Source: a candidate division TM6 bacterium GW2011_GWE2_36_25
GTDB lineage: Bacteria > Babelota > Babeliae > Babelales > UBA12409
DNA: 38,557 nt
Assembly: GCA_000991575.1 (NCBI GenBank)
Contig: LBRU01000011.1
Span: 1 to 38,557 of the forward strand
Direction: 5' to 3'
Part shown: piece by piece, positions 17,533 to 25,766 of the stretch
Layout: every line of letters begins with the position of its first letter
How positions within the stretch are numbered: position 1 is the first letter of the stretch
Position numbers and translations under genes: made by a program
Notes under the pieces: model-generated
Databases searched by the model: none
Seen by the model: only the letters and a program-made list of their open reading frames with translations
What the model was told of the DNA's origin: nothing

Positions 17533-17880
17533 TTGAGCAAAAAACATCAACAAACATTGAAAGCCATTTTTGAGATACCAGTTCCCTCCAATGTAAAGAT
17601 GAATTATAAAGGTTATCGCGGACAAATTACATATGATGATGAAGCAAAAATATTTCATGGTGAAGTAATTGGATTAAAAGATGTAAGCACTTTTCAAGGA
17701 ACGAGCGTTAAGGAACTTGAAAAAGCCTTTAAAGATTCGATTGATGATTACCTTGCGTGGTGCAAAGAAGGAGGTGAACAACCTGAAAAAACTTTTTCAG
17801 GAAATTTGCGCTTGAGAATTTCTCCAGATCTACATGCCAAACTTGCACAAAACGCCTCATTAAAAAGGAGTAAGCCTTAA
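17533..17880 (+). CDS. hicB: HicA(N-terminal remnant)-HicB fusion, C-terminally frameshifted
   Basis: The frame starts with TTG at 17533, preceded by AAGGAAAG, and gives 115 residues. Residues 1-21 (MSKKHQQTLKAIFEIPVPSN) are the typical N-terminus of a HicA mRNA-interferase toxin. Directly after NVK the HicB antitoxin begins (MNYKGYRGQITYDDEAKIFHG...), so the body of the toxin with its catalytic histidine is gone. HicB continues through SVKELEKAFKDSIDDYL and LRISPDLHAKLAQNASLK and then ends abnormally in RSKP. Leaving one A out of the A5 run at 17862-17866 restores the expected ribbon-helix-helix tail GVSLNSLIIEKLNK, ending at TAG 17909-17911. No intact hicA is nearby. It is most likely a decaying toxin-antitoxin locus; an internal start at 17602 would give HicB alone. 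Confidence 0.8.
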   Translation: MSKKHQQTLKAIFEIPVPSNVKMNYKGYRGQITYDDEAKIFHGEVIGLKDVSTFQGTSVKELEKAFKDSIDDYLAWCKEGGEQPEKTFSGNLRLRISPDLHAKLAQNASLKRSKP

Positions 17881-18001
17881 CTCTCTCATTATCGAAAAAT
17901 TAAACAAATAGTTGAATGATTTAGTATTAGAGCAAATGTACTTAAATTGTGTGTATATATAGGTTCAGATACATGTGAGACAAAATAATGATATGGAAGA
18001 T

Positions 18002-18039
18002 AAAAAAAGGGGAGCCGCCAATAAACTCCCCTTTTTTTT
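18002..18039. terminator. Bidirectional Rho-independent terminator
   Basis: Stem GGGGAG (18009-18014) and CTCCCC (18026-18031) extended by A7 on the left and T8 on the right, so it works in both directions. It lies 10 bp past the stop of beta-helix gene 4 (minus strand), its obvious target, and can also stop plus-strand reads from the hicB remnant. This is the strongest terminator in the window. Confidence 0.88.
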
Positions 18040-18048
18040 ATCTTTAGA

Positions 18049-20166
18049 TTAATATTCGGTATCTGTTGAAACACTGATATTTAAATTATCCCAATTGTTC
18101 AAGGTAATAGCATTCAAGTTCATAATATCAACATCTTTTACCACATTAAGGCGAGGATCTCGGCCTTTATACGTGACAGTAAAATAATAATTCATATTTC
18201 TATTGCTTAAAAAAGCTGTTCCGCCATCAGTACATGCCCCATGACCAAATGAATAGTTTTTTTCCAAAAGTGTCGTTGTATTAGCACAATTATCATAGTA
18301 ACCGTAGCCATATCCTGCAGGAGAAGCTGCATTGCTTCTATTATTATTCAATTTATTTCCCGATACAACGGATCTAATAATCCCATCATAAGGAGAAGAT
18401 CCACGATCACGAAGATAAATACCATAACTATTTCTATCTGTTGAAATATTGTTTTCACACACACATCCAATCACCACATTGCCAACAGCAGCAGGATCAT
18501 TATCACCCGTAATATAAATTCCTGCCGCAAGATTATTCGCGTGGCTCGTTGTTGTCGTTTCTAAATTTCCAGAAGCCTCGCAGTTAATAATTCGGCAGTA
18601 ATGCGCATTATTAACCTTTATACCAACAACTTCGACTGCAACAACATCAGAATCATTCGTATTTGTTTGATCACTCGCCACACAGTCTCTCAAATAACAT
18701 AAGATTGAGCCATCTATATTAAAACCAGTAGCACTCGTGTCATAACAATAATTGGCACGCGCCTTACAGCCATTTAATTGGTTGCTCGTTGAACTTAAAA
18801 TAAAATCAAAACCAGCTGCCACGCCTGCCGTTGCTGTAGCCCCATTTTTAACCGCAAGACAATTATTAAAATAATTATTTGAGGATCCTGTAATATAAAA
18901 TCCCTTACCTACCGCAACACCAACATTTTGACTCGCTTCAACATTATCAAAATTAATCACCCGGCTACTATCGATGTAAACACCATAAGCACTGCCAGTA
19001 TCATGTGAAAAATTAAATGAACAGTTCTTAAACTTAAGATTATTTGTCGTTGAATCAATATTCAAAGCCTTAACGATACCGGTTGTCGCACCACTATAGG
19101 TGTAACATCCTTGAGACAATACCCTTTCAAAGATCAGATTTTCAGAAGCTGATAAATCAAGACCATTAACATTATCACCGCCAGCCTTACCATGACATTC
19201 AATGATATTTATGTTAGAAAAACTCCCACCTTTTACCGTGTTTAAATACAAGCCTCGTGCCGTCGTATCATCATATACACGCTGAATCCGAATATCTTCC
19301 AGAGAACATCCAATAACGGTATTTAATTCTATGCCGATACCACTGCCGCTGCTGCCATCACAATCATCTGCCGTCACTTTATTCATCTTAAGGTCGTTAA
19401 CAGTATTTAAAGAAATACCTTTGTTCGCGGTGCTTGCTGTAGCAATATTTTTTAATTCTAATTGATTGACATTATCAATATCGATACCAACACCACCAGA
19501 TGATTGGACAATAATATTCTCCAAAATACAATTCTTGTTTTTCGTTGAACCATCTATAGTAATTTGTATTCCTTGATTCTGATTGTTTTGCGTCGTAACA
19601 TCTTTCACTATCAGATTTTCAACATTTTTAGCCAAGAGACCAATGCCATCATTAGTGCTACTCTGGCTAACGATGGTAACATTTTCTATCACAACATTCT
19701 TAACATAATTATCAGTCCCTGGATCAATGACAATCGATCCTCCCGCACCTACTGTAACCGAATCTATTTGTCCATTACAAATTTTAACATTATCCCGAGC
19801 ACCAGAAATGACAATGCCCCCGGCGCCAAAGGCCGTTGTATCATAATGATAAATTGATTTGCCACACAAATCTAAGACAACATCATCGGCAGTAATTTTG
19901 ATAATACTATCGGGCGTCTTTCCGGTATCTGGATCTGCAACAACATCACTCGAAAGATAATAGTACCCAGAGTTTTCTATGGAAAACATCGTAGATCCTG
20001 CACCATCTGCAGTTCTATCCAACTTAGATGAGACAATGGGCATTTTAGCTGTTACCGAAGTTGGAATCTTGGTATCATAAAAACCACCGGATCTTTTTAC
20101 ATTAATATTTTTAACATCTGCACATACAAACGACATGGACAAAAATAAAAACATATAGTTTTTCAT
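18049..20166 (-). CDS. Secreted right-handed parallel beta-helix protein 4
   Basis: 705 residues from the ATG at 20166, chosen because AAGGA lies eight bases upstream and a signal peptide follows (MKNYMFLFLSMSFVCA); the frame stays open 23 codons further up. The mature N-terminus has a short basic segment, then the family cap MFSIENSGYYYLSSDVVA and VVLDLCGKSI. About 25 or more beta-helix turns follow, many with the pattern ENxxhxxhxxxGI. The C-terminus (LNAITLNNWDNLNISVS) resembles that of protein 3. It is the largest of the four paralogues and is followed by a strong terminator. Function unknown; likely cell-surface or exported. Confidence 0.78.
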   Translation of the reverse strand: MKNYMFLFLSMSFVCADVKNINVKRSGGFYDTKIPTSVTAKMPIVSSKLDRTADGAGSTMFSIENSGYYYLSSDVVADPDTGKTPDSIIKITADDVVLDLCGKSIYHYDTTAFGAGGIVISGARDNVKICNGQIDSVTVGAGGSIVIDPGTDNYVKNVVIENVTIVSQSSTNDGIGLLAKNVENLIVKDVTTQNNQNQGIQITIDGSTKNKNCILENIIVQSSGGVGIDIDNVNQLELKNIATASTANKGISLNTVNDLKMNKVTADDCDGSSGSGIGIELNTVIGCSLEDIRIQRVYDDTTARGLYLNTVKGGSFSNINIIECHGKAGGDNVNGLDLSASENLIFERVLSQGCYTYSGATTGIVKALNIDSTTNNLKFKNCSFNFSHDTGSAYGVYIDSSRVINFDNVEASQNVGVAVGKGFYITGSSNNYFNNCLAVKNGATATAGVAAGFDFILSSTSNQLNGCKARANYCYDTSATGFNIDGSILCYLRDCVASDQTNTNDSDVVAVEVVGIKVNNAHYCRIINCEASGNLETTTTSHANNLAAGIYITGDNDPAAVGNVVIGCVCENNISTDRNSYGIYLRDRGSSPYDGIIRSVVSGNKLNNNRSNAASPAGYGYGYYDNCANTTTLLEKNYSFGHGACTDGGTAFLSNRNMNYYFTVTYKGRDPRLNVVKDVDIMNLNAITLNNWDNLNISVSTDTEY

Positions 20167-20309
20167 GCAACATCCTTTTTTAGTTATGTAATAAAGCACT
20201 CCTTGCCAACAAATTTTTATATTTTTTATAGACATCCTCCTTTCGCTTTCTCACCCAGATTATAATTCATTATTAAAATTTCAAATATTCACGCATCTCG
20301 TTGTCTATT

Positions 20310-22229
20310 TCATATGCTTATCGAAAAACCAATATTCAAAAAGAAAGCACCGGGTGATTTATACACACATGGAACAGCCTTGTTTTCAATACCACTAAAA
20401 TCCTTCGCTGCCAGCATCCGTTGCATACGTAATGATAAAAAATTACCTTGCAGTCCCGCATAAAATGAACCTGGAGAAAACAGAGCAGCCCTTGCAAAGA
20501 ACGCAATTGCATCGTATTTCAAATAAGCCTCGATATTAAATTCTGAACCAAGGTAACGAGAAGGATAAAAATGTGATTGTGATTCAACAAGCGATAAGCA
20601 ATTATCAGTTACGTTTTGCACATCACTATTCATTAAGTAAAGAAGTTGAAGTGGATATGAATATCCTCGCTCAATTTTTTTTGCTAATCCATACGCTATA
20701 ACATTACTTATGACTTGCAATGAAAAATTTTTATGACGAGAAAAACATGAAAAAGAAAAACCACCAAAAATACGATTTGATATATCAGTACACGGATACC
20801 GAGAATAAATTAAACCATAAGAAATATGTGGTAAAAAACTCAGAAAATATGGTTTGATATAGGGAGAATTAAACATCTGCTCAGTACCGATAAAACCATG
20901 ATATTTTTTGTCGCAATCATTATAGACTTGTTTCTCATTTAAACGATTAATTACTATTTTTTCAACTGAATCATTTGGCCTATCATCCCCACTTAAATAA
21001 CCGATACCTACAGCGGTCGTCACATCCCATGAATCATTTTTACACCATTGAGTAGATAATTCACTATAAAACGCATATGCATCTATCTTATTAACGTACG
21101 CTTTACGAAACCGATTATAACTATTTTTATAATAAATATCTGGTTTACTTCCCTCTCCACCATCTTCATTTTCAAATTCCGCCCCAGCAGCTTTACATCG
21201 CCCCAAATCTTCTGGAAAAGTTTGCAATCGCGCAGCTTGCCACACAAATCGATCGGGATTAGGCAACGTCTGACGATTAAATAAATGGGTCTGTTGAATA
21301 AATCCCAACGTTTCACACAGATTACGATCTATCGCCCTTACAAACTGGTTCCCACACTGCAACGCCCCTTCCATATACAAAATGGAGCGCTTATACTCCC
21401 CTTGTATGCAAAGCCCAACATTTGTTAATGAAAAATGAGCATCATAGGGAACTTCGATCATACATGCAGTATCTCTACGAAACATCAGATATGTTTGCAC
21501 GATAATTTTTTTGTATAATTCAGCTGTTAATGCCCCATGAATTATATTGTTCTTAACATCAAAACCAAGAAATGGTTGTGAACCCAATTCCTGAGCTCGT
21601 TCATATGCATAATTTGTTTTAAAATCAATTGAATGCTTCGAAAGAATGGCATAATACAGATCAATATCAAAAAATTCAAAAGGTTTTATCTTTAATGCTA
21701 TCCCGGGGCGATATTGATCCACATGATAATCATCATATAAACCAGGCATGGGATGCATTACAAAATGTGCATTACCCAAAACAAGTCCACGACCTATTTC
21801 ATAAGAAAACAATCCAATGCGCAATGCACACTTTTCTTTATGCAAATTAAGTTGAAATGCTAAAATACGAAAAAAATTCGTCAATGGCTCAAAGCAATAA
21901 TCACAAGCCGCATCAATAACTTTACCCAAACCCAATTTAAGAGAGCACCAGGGCGGCGATCTTCCATCAAAAAAATGACCTCGTATATTAACACCTATCG
22001 CCACAAAATTGTCTGCATCTCCCAATCTTTTTTTTACAAACCCTTCAAAATCTCCTATTAAAGAAAAAAGGCTGTAATGATCACAATCGTGCGGCCATAC
22101 CAAGTTTAAATATTTACCCTGAAAAAATTCAGGCTGCAGTTTACAGTTATAACCTCCATGCTTTAACTGTAATTCAGCTGATGCTACGCCGATTATGCAT
22201 GAAATCATCAAAATCAAACAAATGAACAT
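20310..22229 (-). CDS. Putative outer-membrane beta-barrel protein
   Basis: About 639 residues from ATG 22229 (a GTG at 22238 is also possible). Signal peptide with an ASA cleavage site (MFICLILMISCIIGVASA). The rest shows alternating hydrophobic/polar strands with many aromatics, typical of a large barrel (for example ALRIGLFSYEIGRGLVLGNAHF, SILYMEGALQCG), and ends in FFLNIGFSISI, a plausible beta-signal for the BAM machinery. The N-terminal half resembles alginate-export-like or porin-like barrels in layout only; I cannot name a family. It lies 75 bp downstream of the superoxide dismutase on the same strand. Confidence 0.65.
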   Translation of the reverse strand: MFICLILMISCIIGVASAELQLKHGGYNCKLQPEFFQGKYLNLVWPHDCDHYSLFSLIGDFEGFVKKRLGDADNFVAIGVNIRGHFFDGRSPPWCSLKLGLGKVIDAACDYCFEPLTNFFRILAFQLNLHKEKCALRIGLFSYEIGRGLVLGNAHFVMHPMPGLYDDYHVDQYRPGIALKIKPFEFFDIDLYYAILSKHSIDFKTNYAYERAQELGSQPFLGFDVKNNIIHGALTAELYKKIIVQTYLMFRRDTACMIEVPYDAHFSLTNVGLCIQGEYKRSILYMEGALQCGNQFVRAIDRNLCETLGFIQQTHLFNRQTLPNPDRFVWQAARLQTFPEDLGRCKAAGAEFENEDGGEGSKPDIYYKNSYNRFRKAYVNKIDAYAFYSELSTQWCKNDSWDVTTAVGIGYLSGDDRPNDSVEKIVINRLNEKQVYNDCDKKYHGFIGTEQMFNSPYIKPYFLSFLPHISYGLIYSRYPCTDISNRIFGGFSFSCFSRHKNFSLQVISNVIAYGLAKKIERGYSYPLQLLYLMNSDVQNVTDNCLSLVESQSHFYPSRYLGSEFNIEAYLKYDAIAFFARAALFSPGSFYAGLQGNFLSLRMQRMLAAKDFSGIENKAVPCVYKSPGAFFLNIGFSISI

Positions 22230-22304
22230 CGGCCCCACTTACCAATTATTCATTCATTTTGGCACAAAAAATCTTTTATTAGAAACGGCAGCTTGATACA
22301 AAAC

Positions 22305-22928
22305 TTAAATATTATTTTTTCTATTTTCGTAACGTTTTTCAACGTAACGCCAGTTGATAATATCCCAAAAGTTATCAACAAATTCTGGTCGGCGATTTTG
22401 ATATTTAAGATAATAAGCATGCTCCCATACATCTATGCACAAAAGAGGATAGAGGCCTTCAGTAAGAGGTGAGTCCTGATTTTTTGTTCCCATTACTATC
22501 AGGTTGCCACCTTTGTCAGTACAGAGCCACGCCCATCCGCTCCCAAATAATGTTTTTGCAATTTTATTCATTGATTCTTTAAATGAATCGAACGAACCAA
22601 AATCGCGGTCAATTTTCTTCATAAAATCATCTGATGGCTTTTGATTTTCGGGTGACATTACCTGCCAAAAAAGTTCATGATTATAAACACCACCACCAAA
22701 ATCACGAACCCCATCATGAATTGAGGTTGGCAATGAATCAAGATCTCGCAATAATTCTTCCAACGATTTTTGATGAAATTCAGTTGCCGATTCGAGTACT
22801 TGATTAAGTTTGTCAACATAACCCTTATAATGTTTGCCGTAATGTATCTCCATGGTTTGCTTATCAATTACCGGCTCCAAAGCGTCAAAAGCATAGGGCA
22901 GATTGATCATTAAATATAAATAATGCAT
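22305..22928 (-). CDS. Superoxide dismutase, Fe/Mn family (Mn-type signature)
   Basis: 207 residues from ATG 22928, which has AAAGGA upstream; an in-frame ATG six codons later (MINLPYAFDALEP) starts where most family members start but has no good ribosome site. Ligands by alignment are H29, H84 (YNHELFW), D166 and H170 (DVWEHAYYL). GSGWAWL and the NQDSP motif at about 150 place the second-sphere glutamine where Mn-type enzymes have it. The usual GGHxNH is GGGVYNH. No signal peptide, so it is cytosolic, detoxifying superoxide, which is relevant for a bacterium living in a host cell. Confidence 0.93.
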   Translation of the reverse strand: MHYLYLMINLPYAFDALEPVIDKQTMEIHYGKHYKGYVDKLNQVLESATEFHQKSLEELLRDLDSLPTSIHDGVRDFGGGVYNHELFWQVMSPENQKPSDDFMKKIDRDFGSFDSFKESMNKIAKTLFGSGWAWLCTDKGGNLIVMGTKNQDSPLTEGLYPLLCIDVWEHAYYLKYQNRRPEFVDNFWDIINWRYVEKRYENRKNNI

Positions 22929-23013
22929 ACAAATCCTTTCTTCTTTATCTTATGTAACAATAAAAATATATTTTATTTTATTCTTTTTAAAAATAATCAA
23001 AAGACCCACGTTG

Positions 23014-23283
23014 CTACAAATAATAAACGGTATCACCTGGATAGGCCAACTGTAATTGCTCTCGCGCAAGTTGCTCCTTTAAGAAAGATTCACGTTCCCA
23101 TGAATCAATTGACTCTTTTAAATGCGTTACTCTACCAGTCAATACCTCAATTTCTAATTGCAACTGCTTATTCATCTGTTGCAATCCATGAATAGCAAAA
23201 ATACCATGCGTTCCAACGCAATAATATACGCCAAAAACAATACTCCACATTAAAATAAAAAGCCGCAAAATCTCAACCTTCAT
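23014..23283 (-). CDS. ftsB: FtsB/DivIC-like septum formation protein
   Basis: 89 residues from ATG 23283, which has GAGG seven bases upstream; the open frame reaches further up to 23394 without support. One membrane helix (about 7-28), then a leucine-heptad coiled coil (about 30-65), then LAREQLQLAYPGDTVYYL, the typical FtsB/DivIC ending (LARE.L....PGE.VY). Members link FtsL and FtsQ in the divisome. It is a bitopic inner-membrane protein with its coiled coil outside. The pair with divergent promoters at 23379 onward suggests no operon partner on this side. Confidence 0.8.
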   Translation of the reverse strand: MKVEILRLFILMWSIVFGVYYCVGTHGIFAIHGLQQMNKQLQLEIEVLTGRVTHLKESIDSWERESFLKEQLAREQLQLAYPGDTVYYL

Positions 23284-23378
23284 CAAAAATCCTCTTCGCT
23301 TTATCGATAAACAGAGTAATTTAAAAGTACTCATAAAAAAAAGATAAGAACACTCAAATAGATCTTTCAGGCATCTTA

Positions 23379-23406
23379 TTGACAAAAAAAGCAATTGGCG
23401 TATGAT
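23379..23406 (+). promoter_or_regulatory. Strong sigma70-type promoter
   Basis: TTGACA (23379-23384), 16-bp spacer, TATGAT (23401-23406): a perfect -35 and a one-mismatch -10. Transcription should start near 23413, two bases before the ATG of the small ORF at 23415. Confidence 0.65.
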
Positions 23407-23414
23407 GAAAATAT

Positions 23415-23540
23415 ATGAAGAAAAAATATAAATCTAGATTATGGACCGCTACGGTCGCATCTCTTTCGTTTCTTTCTATCTTTGTATTAACTCAAAAAAA
23501 TCCGCCGCAACGGGCTTCTTTTACTATTGTTCAACGGTAA
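23415..23540 (+). CDS. Possible 41-residue single-span membrane peptide
   Basis: ATG at 23415 to TAA at 23540. The peptide starts with a basic stretch (MKKKYKSRLW), then a hydrophobic segment (TATVASLSFLSIFVL), then a short polar tail with PPQRASFTIVQR. That is the layout of a small signal-anchored membrane peptide. There is no Shine-Dalgarno sequence, but the promoter directly upstream predicts a nearly leaderless mRNA. I do not recognise the family. Alternatively the promoter serves a small RNA or the secreted ORF at 23662. Confidence 0.35.
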   Translation: MKKKYKSRLWTATVASLSFLSIFVLTQKNPPQRASFTIVQR

Positions 23541-23593
23541 AAAACATCAATATTCAAGACTAAAATGAATTGCGAAATATTCTTAAAAAACCA

Positions 23594-23623
23594 TTGAGAT
23601 TTCTATTTGAAACATTGTATAAT
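23594..23623 (+). promoter_or_regulatory. Promoter of the small secreted ORF
   Basis: TTGAGA (23594-23599), 18-bp spacer, TATAAT (23618-23623). It lies 38 bp upstream of the ATG at 23662, leaving a short leader with GGAGG. Confidence 0.6.
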
Positions 23624-23661
23624 AAAAGAGATTAGATTTACGCCAAAAATGGAGGTTTGTC

Positions 23662-23871
23662 ATGAAGTGTTTAATTCTTTCGTTATTATGTTCTTTTTTG
23701 ATTACGGGTCAATTTATCAATGCTGCACAGATGATAGGTACTGAAGAAGGCAGTTATACGATATCCGGAGAATATTCAGATGATGGTGATGAAGATTATT
23801 TAACCATGAGAACGGACGACATTTATAGACTACCTGGCGCAATAGCACCATCAGCAAGAAATCAAGAATAA
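23662..23871 (+). CDS. Small secreted acidic protein
   Basis: 69 residues with GGAGG six bases before the ATG and its own promoter. Signal peptide about 1-21 (MKCLILSLLCSFLITGQFINA). The mature part, about 48 residues, is rich in D, E, S and Y (SGEYSDDGDEDYLTMRTDD) and ends with an uncharged tail. No cysteine remains after processing and no domain is recognised. It ends six bases before the convergent glmS stop. It could be a periplasmic or exported peptide; function unknown. Confidence 0.7.
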   Translation: MKCLILSLLCSFLITGQFINAAQMIGTEEGSYTISGEYSDDGDEDYLTMRTDDIYRLPGAIAPSARNQE

Positions 23872-23877
23872 TTTAAT

Positions 23878-25731
23878 TTATTCAACCGTAATCGTTTTAG
23901 CAACATTACGAGGCCGGTCAACCGGTCTCCCCAGTTCTTTTGCAATATAATAAACAAATGATTGCATAAGACCACTCATCGCCAATGGCCCCAATAATGG
24001 ATCAACTTGCGGAACCGCAAAGAAACAATCTGCCATCTCTTTAAGCTCTTCTTGGCCATTAAATCCGAAAATGATTAAATGGCCATTTCTTGCTTTAATT
24101 TCCTGAGCATTAGCAACTAATTTTTTATAAATTAATGGGTCCAGATGTGAATAAATGATAACGGGAACGTTTTCATCAATCATCGCCAAGGCACCATGTT
24201 TTAATTCACCCGCAGGGCTACATTGTGCAAAAAGATAAGAGATTTCTTTTAATTTTAAAGCAGATTCAAGTGCAAGCGGATACATAATATGACGTCCAAT
24301 AAATAAGAATTTTTCATATTTTGCATATTTGGGTGCCAAAGAAAGCATCAGATCATTTCGATATCTTTCAAGCGTTGACTCTAGTGCTTGTGCCGCTATA
24401 AAAAGATTGCGATAAGCTTTGTCTAATTGTGCCTGATCGATTAGACCTTTCTCTAATGCAATAAAATGCGCTAACAGATAAAGCAATCCAATTTCACTCG
24501 TAAATGCCTTGGTCGAACAAACCGATCGCTCTGGTCCAGCCTTTAATAATAAAAATCCCTGGGCTTCACGCACCATGATGCTTGCAGCGACATTCGTTAT
24601 TACTGCTGTTGGCAATTTCATGCCATTAATCATGCGCAACGCTTCGAGAGTATCAGCCGTTTCACCTGATTGAGACAAAGCCACATATAAACTATTTTCT
24701 TGGGGGAAAAAAGGCATATACCGTAATTCAGACGCTAGTGAAACATCAGCATGCGTTTGCGCAATTAATTCAAAGAAAAATTTACCAATACGCGCCGCAT
24801 GCCACGACGTACCACAAGCAAACAAATTTATATGCTTCAGCTGCTTAACTTTATTTCGATCATAATTCAATGAACGCCACAATCCATCTCTTTGATGCAA
24901 TTGTTTATAAAAAGAGGCTGTCGCATTAAGTGCTTGTTTTTGTTCATAAATCTCTTTGAGCATGTCAGACTCAAAATCATGACCCTTCTCTTCCCATGCT
25001 ACATCAACCGACTCAACAGAAAACATTAATCGGTTACCTTCAAAATCATATAAAAAAACTTCATCAGGTAAAATCAGTGCAAAACTTTCATCAGGCATAA
25101 AAATCATTTTTTCCGTACGCCCAGCAAATGCAATTGGATCAGAAGCAACAAAAAACTCATCTTCTCCAATACCAATACACAATGATGACCCTTTTCGAAC
25201 AGCTATCAACAAATCAGGACGCTCTTGAAGAAGTGCAATAAAAGCATAAGCGCCTTGCAATCGCTCCACAACTGAAACGATCAAGTCGCTTATTTTTTCG
25301 TTCTGCGTTGTCCCCAATGCAAATTCTAAATAATGAGCTAATACTTCAGTGTCAGTCTGAGAAATAAACTCATGACCTTCTCGCTTTAATTGAGCGCGTA
25401 ATGAATGATGATTTTCAATAATACCATTATGAACAACGGCCAATCTTTTATGTTCATCAAACTGAGGATGTGCATTAACTTCGGTCGAAGCACCATGCGT
25501 CGCCCAACGAGTATGCCCAATACCAACATGCCCATCAATAATCTTATCAGCAACCTTGTCGATTAAATTTTGTAAAGGGCCAACTGCTTTTGCATAAAGA
25601 AGATGCTTGTTCGCAACGTCAAGGCACGCAAAACCCGCAGCATCATAACCACGATACTCTAAACGCGCTAAAGCATCTACGACAAAATCCCAGCTATAAT
25701 TTTTACCAATATAGCCTACGACACTCGACAT
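23878..25731 (-). CDS. glmS: Glucosamine-6-phosphate synthase (isomerizing glutamine:Fru6P aminotransferase), Cys1 replaced
   Basis: 617 residues, full length. It makes glucosamine-6-phosphate from fructose-6-phosphate and glutamine for UDP-GlcNAc and cell wall. The N-terminal Ntn-type glutaminase domain keeps GHTRWATHG, VVHNGIIEN and TDTEVLAHYLE, but it begins MSSVVGYIG where the family has MCGIVGYIG; the nucleophile cysteine exposed after Met removal is a serine. The two SIS domains are intact: SQSGETADTLEAL, VCSTKAFTSEIG, SPAGELKHGALAMID and the C-terminal AKTITVE with its catalytic lysine. The start is supported by AAAGG upstream, and no upstream cysteine start exists in frame. It follows rpsI by 35 bp. 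Confidence 0.95.
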   Translation of the reverse strand: MSSVVGYIGKNYSWDFVVDALARLEYRGYDAAGFACLDVANKHLLYAKAVGPLQNLIDKVADKIIDGHVGIGHTRWATHGASTEVNAHPQFDEHKRLAVVHNGIIENHHSLRAQLKREGHEFISQTDTEVLAHYLEFALGTTQNEKISDLIVSVVERLQGAYAFIALLQERPDLLIAVRKGSSLCIGIGEDEFFVASDPIAFAGRTEKMIFMPDESFALILPDEVFLYDFEGNRLMFSVESVDVAWEEKGHDFESDMLKEIYEQKQALNATASFYKQLHQRDGLWRSLNYDRNKVKQLKHINLFACGTSWHAARIGKFFFELIAQTHADVSLASELRYMPFFPQENSLYVALSQSGETADTLEALRMINGMKLPTAVITNVAASIMVREAQGFLLLKAGPERSVCSTKAFTSEIGLLYLLAHFIALEKGLIDQAQLDKAYRNLFIAAQALESTLERYRNDLMLSLAPKYAKYEKFLFIGRHIMYPLALESALKLKEISYLFAQCSPAGELKHGALAMIDENVPVIIYSHLDPLIYKKLVANAQEIKARNGHLIIFGFNGQEELKEMADCFFAVPQVDPLLGPLAMSGLMQSFVYYIAKELGRPVDRPRNVAKTITVE

Positions 25732-25766
25732 CCAAAGCCTTTTTTATCGAAACAAAAAGAATAACC

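Noticed and set aside
23284-23394. Longer N-terminus for the FtsB-like protein
   Set aside because: The extra 37 residues have no ribosome site and are rich in Cys and Leu without pattern; the start at 23283 has GAGG and gives the family length.
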